A stretch of 45,186 nt of DNA from an uncultured Bacteroidaceae bacterium. Its GTDB lineage: Bacteria; Bacteroidota; Bacteroidia; Bacteroidales; Bacteroidaceae. Position numbers and translations under genes: made by a program. The first letter of the stretch is position 1, and each line of letters starts with the position of its first letter. Of this stretch, positions 1 to 6,658 are shown piece by piece. The stretch is taken from contig CAJOLW010000003.1 of assembly GCA_905235525.1 (NCBI GenBank), positions 1-45,186 of the forward strand. Reading direction: 5' to 3'. The notes below the pieces were generated by a model. The model was not told where the DNA came from. It made no database searches and saw only the letters and a list, made by a program, of their open reading frames with translations.

Positions 1-93
1 TTCTATTCTGTTCGCAGTCTGTCAAAGATCTATTCTCGCGCCTCCCTTTCGGAAAGCGAGTGCAAAGGTACGACCTTTTCTCGAACTGGCAAA
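1..93 (-). promoter_or_regulatory. Strong leftward promoter and probable rRNA-operon leader
   Basis: On the minus strand a -33 TTTG (90-93) is followed after exactly 19 nt by TACCTTTG (63-70), a perfect Bacteroidetes promoter. The transcript would start near 55 and run off the left edge. It opens with a GC-rich hairpin closed by a GAAA loop (about 35-60), followed by a GATCTTTGACA motif (20-30). A hairpin followed by a CTTTGACA boxA-like motif is the usual arrangement in rRNA leaders, and Bacteroidales 16S leaders carry a similar motif. No 16S sequence is inside the window, so the rRNA assignment is inference. The rest of 94-196 holds nothing recognisable. Confidence 0.6.
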
Positions 94-196
94 ATCTTTT
101 GAAAGGTTTTTTCTGTAAAAATGAAAAAATAATGCTTTTTGAACAAAAAAGTAGCAAAGGAGACGAGAGGAATGGCTAATTTCAGGTGTTAAACGC

Positions 197-2407
197 TCAT
201 TTCAGGAGGTGGGCATCAAGGAAGTTTTCGATGCGAGTAACGAGGTGGCGACGCGTGTTGCCTCCGTAGATGCTGTGATTGCGATTCGTATAAATCTGCA
301 TGTCGAACTGGTAGCCTGATTGCACAAAGGCTTCGGCAAGTTCTGCTGAATTCTGGAAGTGCACGTTGTCCAGCCATTCCATGAACAAGAAGGAGGTCGC
401 CCTTGATTTTCTCATAACGATGAAGAGGCGAACAATCGTAGCCCTTAGGGTTCTCTTGAGGTGTGCGCATGAAGCGTTCCGTATAAACCGTGTCGTAGAA
501 ACGCCAGTCTGTGACAGGGGCGACAGCCACACCGCAGTTGAACACTCCCCCACCCTCACACATCGACATGAGCGTGTTGAAGCCGCCAAAACTCCATCCC
601 CAGATGGCAATGCGCGATTTGTCCACATAAGGGAGTTTGGAAAGCCAAAGAGCCGTCTCCACCTGATCGTGTGATTCGAGGTCTCCCAGTTTCATGTATG
701 TGCATTTCTTAAATTCATCGCCTCGGCCTCCCGTGCCGCGTCCATCGACACAGACAACGATATACCCCTTCTGTGCCAAACGCTGTTCCCAGATCAATCC
801 GCCCATGAACCCGTTATCAAAGGAGTTGAAGACCATCTGATAGCCAGGACCGCCATACTGATACATCAGAACTGGGTATTTCTTGGAAGCATCAAAGTTT
901 TTCGGTTTCACCATCCATCCATTCAGTTGAATGCCATCAGCCGTATTGACAGAGATGATTTCAGGAGTTCCCAGAGGGAGTGCAGCCAGCATTTCTTTCA
1001 ATTGTCCATTGTCCTCCACTGTTTGGAGCGTCTTGCCAGCGGCGTTACAAAGTGTATAGACAGGAGGGGTCGTCAGATTAGAATAAGTGTTCAAGTAATA
1101 TTGACAGCCATTGCTGAACACAGCCTCGTTGTACCCCCTCTCCGTTGAGAGTTTTGTCTTCTTTCCTGACGCATCCACCTTATAGATATATTTCTCCAGA
1201 GGGCTTCCCTCGTTGCTGGCATAATAAAAGTTCTTCCCCGTAGCATCCGTGCCATAGTAGTCCGTCACCTCATATTCTCCCGATGTGAGTTGGCGCACCA
1301 ACTGTCCACCGATGGTGTAAAGATACATGTGTTGGTAACCGTCGCGTTCGCTCAGCAATACAAACTGGTCGCGCGAGAAGTCCGTATCAGCATAAGCAGC
1401 CTCATCAACATAACGTTTGTTTTCCTCGCGCAAAATGAGTTGCGCAGTTGTGCTCCGAGCATTGACCACATAAAAGTCAAGACGGTCCTGACGACGATTG
1501 AGAGTAAGCACCATCAGTTTATCCTTCTCTCCCGTGAACTGGATGCGCAGGATGTAACCGTCCGCATCGAGCGGCACTTGCATCGTGCGGGTCACACGAC
1601 TCTTGATGTCATAAGTCAGCACAGACACCTTGGCATTCTCCTCACCCGCTTTAGGGTACTTATACTCATAGTTCCCTGGATAAAGCGCATATTCATCCAT
1701 CGCCGGGTTCGAACCTCTATACCAAGGGAACGAGAACGTCTTCACGTTCGACTCATCGAAGCGAATCCATGCCAGCACCTCGCTGTCGGCAGAGAAGTCA
1801 AAAGCACAATTGAAAGAAAACTCCTCCTCATACACCCAGTCTGGTTTGCCGTTGATGATTTTGTTACGTTCACCATCCTTCGTGATTTGGCTCTCCGCAT
1901 TGTTGAAAAGCAACTTCACCAAGAAGATGTTGTTGTCGCGCACGAAAGCAATCTGGTTGCCGTCAGGCGAGAACTTCGGGCATTCTTGCGGACCATTCGC
2001 CGAAAGAGGCGCAAGCGTCTTGTTCTTCACATTATATATATAATATGTGGAAGTGGCAGAACGCCGATAAATGCGTGTGCGGTTCGTTTCAATCAAGATA
2101 TTCTTCTCGTCGGGCGAGATAATATAGCCCTCCACAGCACGGATGGAAGCCCCACGAGCCTCCGACGCATCAAAAAGCACCTCCAGGGTCTCACCCGTCT
2201 TGAACGAACGTTTTTCAATGCTCTTTCCACCTTCACCCACACACGAATAACTTTCCCCATCCGCCATCGGTTTCACTCCACGAACAGAAGCCGGAGAATA
2301 CTTATAGTCAAGCACATCATCCAATGTGATTTGCTGTGCAAAAGCAACTATAGCAGTCAGCGAAAAAGCCCCACTGCCAACATCTTACGAGTCATCATAT
2401 TCTTCAT
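197..2407 (-). pseudogene. Dipeptidyl peptidase IV (S9B family), two frameshifts
   Basis: This is a family S9B prolyl dipeptidyl peptidase: an N-terminal beta-propeller and a C-terminal alpha/beta hydrolase with the nucleophile motif GWSFGG (coded near 585-602). Such enzymes remove X-Pro dipeptides in the periplasm. Reading frame is lost twice. The natural start is at 2407 (MKNMMTRKMLAVGLF), and the signal peptide then shifts frame in a run of five T near 2358-2362; one more T would join it to LTAIVAFAQQITLDDVL. Near 372-378 the reading shifts again just before the catalytic Asp: the expected HG-x-A-D-D-N-V-H has lost two bases, and the true C-terminus (DNVHFQNSAELAEAF to the catalytic His in NHSIYGG and final LLK) lies in another frame. 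Without correction the protein has no signal peptide, no catalytic Asp and no His. It is either a decaying gene or carries assembly errors; two differently sized indels favour real decay. Confidence 0.85.
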
Positions 2408-2433
2408 TGATTAACCAGTTTAGTTTTCGGTTA

Positions 2434-2441
2434 CAAAGGTA
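2434..2441 (-). promoter_or_regulatory. -7 element for the DPP IV gene
   Basis: TACCTTTG on the minus strand lies 27 nt upstream of the start at 2407, a good TAnnTTTG match. The -33 position (2461-2464) reads GTGG, so that half is weak. Confidence 0.5.
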
Positions 2442-2526
2442 CACATTTTTCCTCACACCACCACATTCTTCTTCAATTTTTAATTTTGCCTCTTGAAGAT
2501 AGGTTTTGTACAAATTGAGCATATTC

Positions 2527-2635
2527 CCCTACGTACGGCACGGTGCGCCTCGCATTTCACGCACGGTGCGTATAATATTACAGGCACTCAGCGTGAAATA
2601 TTATACGCTGAGTGCCCGTAATTGAGGGTGCATAC
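2527..2635. repeat. Interspersed palindromic repeat, copy A
   Basis: About 100 bp that recur at 42905-42995 (same orientation) and, diverged, at 30581-30680 (opposite orientation). Shared parts are a GGCACGGTGCGCCTCGCATT-like block, CATAATATTAC/TATAATATTAC, and a hairpin of GGCACTCAG with CTGAGTGCC arms. In this copy the hairpin loop is itself nearly palindromic (GTGAAATATTATAC). It lies between a minus-strand small ORF and the DPP IV promoter and does not code. It could be a REP-like or non-autonomous mobile repeat. The rest of the 2408-2950 gap, apart from the small ORF, shows nothing recognisable. Confidence 0.7.
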
Positions 2636-2646
2636 GAATGCTACTG

Positions 2647-2802
2647 CTAAAAGTATAAATGATGCAACCAGTAGCCGAGGACGGGTGCGCCTTTACTACG
2701 TTTCAAATCAGAGACATAGGTGCGGATTGTGATGTTCAAGCCATATTTTTCATTCAGTTGTGACGCTTTCTTCTTAACCCACTTTCCATGTGTCCCTTTC
2801 AT
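2647..2802 (-). CDS. Small basic ORF of unknown function, possibly a gene remnant
   Basis: A 51-residue reading frame starting MKGTHGKWVKKKASQLNEKY and ending GYWLHHLYF. It is lysine-rich with sensible amino-acid composition, and the frame stays open a little upstream (LHLYID), so this may be the 3' end of a longer lost gene. No promoter or family is recognised. It sits between repeat copy A and the promoter of the DUF4160 relic, in a stretch full of broken genes, which favours the remnant reading. Confidence 0.3.
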   Translation of the reverse strand: MKGTHGKWVKKKASQLNEKYGLNITIRTYVSDLKRSKGAPVLGYWLHHLYF

Positions 2803-2950
2803 GTCGATATACAGATGCAGCAAAAATAGTGAAGCATTTCATGGCACACAAACGAGTTGCAAAACGCGGAATAGTCCACATTTTACGACAAAACATTAAA
2901 ACTTTTTCCGATTTATTTAGACTATTTTGTCGTGATTATAAGACAGATTG

Positions 2951-2981
2951 TTTGCCATCACAAAAGAAAGTCGTACTTTCG
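2951..2981 (+). promoter_or_regulatory. Promoter of the DUF4160/DUF2442 relic pair
   Basis: TTTG (2951-2954), a 19-nt spacer, then TACTTTCG (2974-2981), one mismatch from TAnnTTTG. A start near 2988 gives a leader of about 15 nt to the ATG at 3003. The promoter survives although both genes behind it are broken. Confidence 0.6.
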
Positions 2982-3002
2982 CAAAAATAATATTGTCCCT
3001 TA

Positions 3003-3305
3003 ATGGGAGAATTCCTATATTTTCTATGTTTTATCCTATCAGTCTTTCCAACTGATGCCAATGAGAATCGAAGACATATACATGTTATACGACGCGGAAG
3101 CAAGAAATCGCACATTGGCGATACAGTAGCAAAGATATGGATTGAACAAAATGGTGAGAAGAAAATAGGGGTGGCGTGGTCAGAACTTGACACGAAAGAC
3201 GAGGATGAAATCATTTAAATAATTGACGAGAGATGGGATGTCATCAACAAGATGATTGACAAGGTTTTTGTAGGAAAGAAAGTTGACATTATAAGAATCA
3301 AATAA
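3003..3305 (+). pseudogene. DUF4160-like protein, interrupted by a stop codon
   Basis: The frame starts at ATG 3003 and reads an N-terminal hydrophobic strand, then RRHIHVIRRG, GDTVAKIWIEQNG and a helical tail, the layout of small DUF4160 proteins (HxHV motif, then an E/D-rich strand). At 3216-3218 a TAA interrupts, but the same frame continues sensibly (IIDERWDVINKMIDKVF to IIRIK) to a second TAA at 3303-3305. A single substitution such as AAA to TAA would explain this. DUF4160 genes are often paired with DUF2442 genes, as here, and the pair has been proposed as toxin-antitoxin-like; its function is not established. The truncated 71-residue product lacks the C-terminal helix. Confidence 0.65.
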
Positions 3306-3317
3306 AACACTGTTATT

Positions 3318-3549
3318 TTGTGCAGATTCAAAGATACAGATTTAGGGATAAAGAAACTCGATTTCAATGAGAAGCGTGGTATGATGGCTGTCTATCTGAC
3401 AGATGGACGGGAAGTGATTGTCCATGTTTCCAGAAATAAAGCAGTTACGCAAATCACAATGCGAGGACTATATGATCATGGATGGTCAATTCTTCTCCTT
3501 TGATGCCATCAGTAAGATTTTTTCTGTTAAAGACATATTGAAAGCATAA
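3318..3549 (+). pseudogene. DUF2442-like protein, frameshifted
   Basis: The first part (FKDTDLGIKKLDFNEKRGMMAVYLTDGREVIV) shows the DUF2442 strand-turn-strand with the DGRE motif. The frame is then lost near 3422-3426, and the expected continuation (MFPEIKQLRKSQCEDYMI, then DGQFFSFDAISKIFSVKDIL) is in the +1 frame, ending at TAA 3547-3549. No ATG start is visible; TTG at 3318 is the only nearby option, so the 5' end may also be damaged. It lies 12 nt after the DUF4160 relic and would have been its operon partner. Confidence 0.6.
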
Positions 3550-3594
3550 AAATGCCTTGATATTCCATACGAAACCAGGAGTGTTTCAATCACA

Positions 3595-3631
3595 AATCCT
3601 CCCATGATCCCACACAACTCACGGGAGGATT
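3595..3631 (+). terminator. Hairpin after the DUF2442 relic
   Basis: Perfect 9-bp arms AATCCTCCC (3595-3603) and GGGAGGATT (3623-3631) with a 19-nt loop. No U-tract follows on either strand, so it may be a weak terminator or a relic. Confidence 0.4.
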
Positions 3632-3644
3632 ATTCATTTGTCTG

Positions 3645-3758
3645 TCACCTCTCATACCAGATGGTCTGAGAGTGCCTCACCTGTGAAAGAGGGGGGGGCA
3701 TCATCAAGAGAATATCTTGTATTGTACAACCGAAGGTATTAGCAATGCCCTTTATCGC
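3645..3758 (-). pseudogene. Possible 3' relic of an XRE-type HTH regulator
   Basis: On the minus strand an open stretch reads IKGIANTFGCTIQDIL and ends at TGA 3645-3647. That resembles the end of Cro/cI-type helix-turn-helix domains (IAxxLxCxxxDIL). It is preceded by an in-frame stop and contains a run of eight C (G8 on the plus strand, 3691-3698). The rest of the 3550-3870 gap holds only the hairpin at 3595 and the promoter at 3801. Confidence 0.25.
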
Positions 3759-3800
3759 TTATTCGATATGGAACGAAAAATGACAAAAACGTTCAATGTC

Positions 3801-3831
3801 TTTGCTGTGAACATAAAGTGTTGTATCTTTG
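3801..3831 (+). promoter_or_regulatory. Promoter of the DUF4230 pair
   Basis: TTTG (3801-3804), exactly 19 nt, then TATCTTTG (3824-3831): a perfect Bacteroidetes promoter. It places transcription start near 3838 and rules out the upstream alternative start at 3829, so the gene begins at ATG 3871. Confidence 0.75.
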
Positions 3832-3870
3832 CACCTGAAAGTTATTTCCTGTCAAACGAAGAGATTTGAA

Positions 3871-4617
3871 ATGAGACATCTGCACATTATATTGTATATA
3901 GGGATGCTGACAACCTTGTTGAGCGTCACCTCATGCACAAAATGTGGCACAGCGAATGAGGAGGACAAACCGAAGGTGGAGTCGGTGATTCTGTCGCGCA
4001 TCAAGCAGAAGGCTGACCTGGTGACGACGGAGGTGAAGGTGAGGAAGTTGGCGATTTACGATTCGAGCAAGCATGAGAAGTTCGAGTTGAAAGACCCGAG
4101 GACATGGAAATATGGGGAGAGGAAGTGCATCGTGCCAGTGGATGTGATGATTAAGTATGGGTATGACTTGCGCGACTTGACGATAGACGATGTAAAGTTG
4201 ACGGATGACAGTACGGCTGTGGTGATTCTGTTGCCAGAACTGAAGGTGATTGATTCGGGTTATGAGGCAAAGGTGGATGAAAAAGCCATCGTGCGGATGT
4301 CATCAGGCATGAGAGACAGAATCAGCCATGAGGAGGTGGACAAGTTGATGATGCAGGCTTACAAGGCGGTGATGGAGGAGGACTTTTCAGCGATGGTGAA
4401 CCAAGATATTGAGAACAACGCCAAGGTGGTGTTTGAGGCGATTGTGCATGGAGTTGGGATGAAGAATGTGGAGGTGATTGTTGTAGGGAAAGGACAACGG
4501 ACAATAGACAACGGACAACAGACAACGGACAACAGACGACGGACAACAGACGACGGAATGAAGAAAAATAGAGAGACGAGGAGACGGCGGGGAAACCGCT
4601 GTATACAAGCAATATGA
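3871..4617 (+). CDS. DUF4230 lipoprotein
   Basis: 248 residues. The N-terminus is a lipoprotein signal (LLSVTSC, lipidated Cys about residue 22). The body matches DUF4230, an uncharacterised Bacteroidetes family: repeated VTTEVKVRKLAIYD-type strands, the central WKYGERKCIVPVDVMIKYGYDL segment, and a C-terminal helix ending near GMKNVEVIVVGKG. After that comes a low-complexity, charged tail of about 45 residues (TTDN/RRRTTDD type) encoded largely by a 7-bp tandem repeat, so the tail probably arose by repeat invasion. The TGA overlaps the ATG of the next gene (ATGA), suggesting translational coupling to a second DUF4230 protein. Function unknown; envelope-located by the lipobox. Confidence 0.8.
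   Translation: MRHLHIILYIGMLTTLLSVTSCTKCGTANEEDKPKVESVILSRIKQKADLVTTEVKVRKLAIYDSSKHEKFELKDPRTWKYGERKCIVPVDVMIKYGYDLRDLTIDDVKLTDDSTAVVILLPELKVIDSGYEAKVDEKAIVRMSSGMRDRISHEEVDKLMMQAYKAVMEEDFSAMVNQDIENNAKVVFEAIVHGVGMKNVEVIVVGKGQRTIDNGQQTTDNRRRTTDDGMKKNRETRRRRGNRCIQAI
4492..4554 (+). repeat. 7-bp tandem repeat inside a coding region
   Basis: Nine successive 7-bp units of the form (G/A)GACAAC or (A)GACGAC. They lie in the 3' part of the DUF4230 lipoprotein gene. Because 7 is not a multiple of 3, gain or loss of one unit would shift the frame of the tail and of the ATGA junction with the next gene. Confidence 0.85.
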
Positions 4618-5219
4618 CAGATATGAAAAGGAGAAGTTGGATTGTGGCTGCGTGTGCAGTCGTCATGTTGGGGGGCATTGCGTGTGCGGTGCTCATCAGG
4701 CGGTGTGTGCAGAAGGGTGTGGAGGAGATTCCGATGGAGGAGACGATGGCGAGCATTGAAGAGATACGCCCACGAGGGGAGATTTATGTGTGCAATGCGA
4801 TGATGGAGGACTTCACTTTACAACGTGCAACGGAAAGGAATTTCATCTTGCCAGACGAAGAGCATTCGTGTGTGCAGACGATGACGCAGAAGTGCAGTTA
4901 CCTGATTGACCTCGACAAGGTGGAATATGAGGCAGAGGACTCGACAAAGACGATATATGTGAAGTTGCCAGACGTGGAGTATGTGGCGACGACACAAAGC
5001 ACATCGTTCCTGTCGGATGACGGGAACTATTGGGCTGAGCATCTGCCAAATACGAATGCGATGAAGAGGAAGGTGGAGGGGCAGATTAAGCAGAGGTTTG
5101 ACACGCCCAGCAACAGAAGGAAGGCAGAGAGATATGCGGAGGATGCCATTAGTGAGGTGATGAGGAAGTTGGGATATGAGGTGGAGTTTGTGAGGAAGTT
5201 GGAGAGGAAGAGGGAATGA
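4614..5219 (+). CDS. Second DUF4230 membrane-anchored protein
   Basis: 201 residues. A short basic start (MTDMKRRSW) is followed by one hydrophobic segment (about residues 8-28, ending AVLIRRC), so the protein is probably held in the inner membrane by its N-terminus. The remainder follows the DUF4230 plan: a strand region with CNAMMEDFTLQR, the central CSYLIDLDKVEYEAEDSTKT strands, KLPDVEYV, and a C-terminal amphipathic helix with many Lys/Arg. It shares a 4-nt overlap with the preceding DUF4230 lipoprotein, so the two are likely made together and may act together. The start could also be the ATG at 4623. Function unknown. Confidence 0.75.
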   Translation: MTDMKRRSWIVAACAVVMLGGIACAVLIRRCVQKGVEEIPMEETMASIEEIRPRGEIYVCNAMMEDFTLQRATERNFILPDEEHSCVQTMTQKCSYLIDLDKVEYEAEDSTKTIYVKLPDVEYVATTQSTSFLSDDGNYWAEHLPNTNAMKRKVEGQIKQRFDTPSNRRKAERYAEDAISEVMRKLGYEVEFVRKLERKRE

Positions 5220-5238
5220 AAAGGGCTGCGGGAAAAGG

Positions 5239-5257
5239 GCTGCGGGAAAACCGCAGC
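5239..5257 (+). repeat. GCTGCGG hairpin, first copy
   Basis: GCTGCGG-GAAAA-CCGCAGC, a 7-bp stem. A partial extra copy of the left arm precedes it (5224-5232). The identical hairpin recurs at 5364-5382, and a related GCGGGGAAACCGC hairpin lies at 4586-4599. The two full copies bracket the all-purine tract. No T-run follows. Confidence 0.6.
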
Positions 5258-5267
5258 AGGCAAGTAT

Positions 5268-5354
5268 GAGGAGGAGAAGAGAGGGAGAAGAGGAAGAAGA
5301 GGAAGAAGAGGAAGAAGAGGAAGAAGAGGAAGGAGAGAGGAAGGAGAGAGGAAG
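5268..5354 (+). repeat. 87-nt uninterrupted purine tract
   Basis: Every base from 5268 to 5354 on the plus strand is A or G, mostly degenerate GAAGAG/GGAAGA units with a nearly perfect 9- to 12-bp period in the middle, ending in GAGAGGAAG copies. Purine richness continues less strictly to about 5440. It lies in the 222-bp gap between two convergent genes, which otherwise holds only the two GCTGCGG hairpins. Mirror-symmetric purine tracts can form triplex DNA and stall polymerases. Confidence 0.8.
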
Positions 5355-5363
5355 TGAAAAAAG

Positions 5364-5382
5364 GCTGCGGGAAAACCGCAGC
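5364..5382 (+). repeat. GCTGCGG hairpin, second copy
   Basis: Same 19-base hairpin as 5239-5257 (GCTGCGG-GAAAA-CCGCAGC), on the other side of the purine tract. Confidence 0.6.
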
Positions 5383-5441
5383 AAGATGGGATGAGGGAGA
5401 GGAGAGGAAGAGGAAAAGTGAAAAATCTAAGAGACTTTTGG

Positions 5442-6359
5442 TTATGAGGAATGGAGGCGCCCTTGGTGGGCGTCTCTTGCTTTCATACGGGCACGAAGGC
5501 AATCCACAAATTCGTGGTTTTTCAAGCCCCAGCCTGAGATGGCAAGGAGGCTGGAGGGGGATTGGGACACGAAGCGTTCAAGGATGAGGTTGGGACGGAG
5601 ACGTTCGATGAAATCGATGACGAGGTCAATGTATTCGTCGGGAGAAAAGAGATGGAAGTCGGAGGGACGTTCTGCATAATCCTGCGCCATGCGGGTGCCC
5701 TTGATGAGTTGGAGTTGGTGGAGTTTGAGGGTGGTGATGGGAAGAGAAGAGAGGGTGTCGGCTGAGGAGAGGATGGCTTCACGGCTCTCGCCAGGCAGAC
5801 CCAGAATGAGGTGGGCACCAACGGGAATGCCTCTGGCTGCTGTACGGGTGATGGCATCGACGGATTGGGCGTGGGTGTGGCCGCGATTGATACGCAACAG
5901 CGTCGCGTCATAGATAGACTCGATGCCGTATTCGACGAGGAGGAAGGTGCGATGGTTGAGTTCTTCGAGATAGTCGAGAAGGTCGTTGGGCATGCAGTCG
6001 GGACGCGTGCCTATGACGAGCCCTACGACATCGGGGACGGAGAGGGCTTCCTCATATTTGGCTTTAAGGTTTTGAAGGGAATCGTAGGTGTTGGTGTAGG
6101 CTTGGAAATAGGCGAGGTACTTCATGTCGGGGTATTTGCGAGAGAAAAAACGCTTGCCTTCCTCAAGTTGTTGGGTGATGGTCTTCTCGGTGACGCAATA
6201 GTCGGGATTGAAAGTTTGATTGTTGCAATAGGTGCAGCCCCCCATGCCCACCCTTCCATCACGATTGGGACAGGTGAAGCCTGCGTTGAGAGAGATTTTC
6301 TGCACCTTCACGCCCAACTGTTCTTTCAGCCAAAAACCATATTCGTTGTATCTTTCCAT
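5442..6359 (-). CDS. Radical SAM protein, YhcC/TIGR01212 family
   Basis: 305 residues from the start MERYNEYGFWLKEQLG. The family signature for the [4Fe-4S] cluster is CPNRDGRVGMGGCTYC near residue 29, where the first Cys is far from the CxxC, as is typical of this group. Further conserved stretches are YFQAYTNTY, GTRPDC, EYGIES, RGHTH and HLILGLPGE. The exact reaction is not established. An upstream in-frame start (6374) is possible, but the -7 element TAACTTTG at 6385-6392 would then leave almost no leader, so 6359 is preferred. It is transcribed toward the DUF4230 pair. Confidence 0.85.
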   Translation of the reverse strand: MERYNEYGFWLKEQLGVKVQKISLNAGFTCPNRDGRVGMGGCTYCNNQTFNPDYCVTEKTITQQLEEGKRFFSRKYPDMKYLAYFQAYTNTYDSLQNLKAKYEEALSVPDVVGLVIGTRPDCMPNDLLDYLEELNHRTFLLVEYGIESIYDATLLRINRGHTHAQSVDAITRTAARGIPVGAHLILGLPGESREAILSSADTLSSLPITTLKLHQLQLIKGTRMAQDYAERPSDFHLFSPDEYIDLVIDFIERLRPNLILERFVSQSPSSLLAISGWGLKNHEFVDCLRARMKARDAHQGRLHSS

Positions 6360-6384
6360 TTTGCGAAAACGCATCAATCGGACA

Positions 6385-6392
6385 CAAAGTTA
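6385..6392 (-). promoter_or_regulatory. -7 element for the radical SAM gene
   Basis: TAACTTTG on the minus strand, 25 nt upstream of the start at 6359. No good -33 element is seen at the usual distance. Confidence 0.45.
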
Positions 6393-6433
6393 AAGATTTC
6401 TTGCAAAACAAGTAAAAAAATCAAGAAAAAACC

Positions 6434-6463
6434 TTGTCATTTTGACAAAAAGCCGTACCTTTG
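6434..6463 (+). promoter_or_regulatory. Promoter of the rplM-rpsI operon
   Basis: TTG (6434-6436), 19 nt, then TACCTTTG (6456-6463), followed by GC. Transcription would start near 6470, leaving a leader of about 190 nt before rplM. Confidence 0.7.
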
Positions 6464-6469
6464 CAAGCC

Positions 6470-6658
6470 GATTTATATCGAGAGGTGGCGAAAGTCGCCT
6501 CGTGCTCTGTGTGGATAGCATCGCTCACATAGGCGGGAATGCGGTCCGTGAAACGCAGAAAACCCAAAGGGAAACCGATGGGCACAGTACGTCAGTCGCA
6601 CGGCAACGTCGAGCTGGCAGCGAACACACTTTATTAATTATTAAAACCAAAAGGTTAA
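6470..6658 (+). promoter_or_regulatory. Long structured leader of rplM-rpsI
   Basis: About 190 nt with no reading frame of note. It begins with an 8-bp hairpin carrying a GAAA tetraloop (GAGGTGGC-GAAA-GTCGCCTC, 6482-6501), continues G-rich with several short complementary stretches, and ends in an A/T-rich region before ATG. Ribosomal protein operons are often controlled by a leader that binds one of their own products, so autoregulation by L13 or S9 is an inference. I do not match it to a named RNA family. Confidence 0.4.

Noticed and set aside
1700-1730. tRNA-like GTTCGAA T-loop motif in the DPP IV gene
   Set aside because: No acceptor or anticodon arms fold around it; it lies within coding sequence.
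1290-2414. 374-codon plus-strand frame opposite the DPP IV gene
   Set aside because: It is antisense to a well recognised S9B sequence and has no motif of its own.
4818-5502. Long minus-strand frames of repeated Ser/Leu/Pro opposite the DUF4230 genes
   Set aside because: They are the complement of the purine-rich strand and of two good genes; composition is repeat-driven and no family is visible.
5811-6518. 235-codon plus-strand frame opposite the radical SAM gene
   Set aside because: Antisense to a well conserved gene; its only open character comes from GC-skewed codons.
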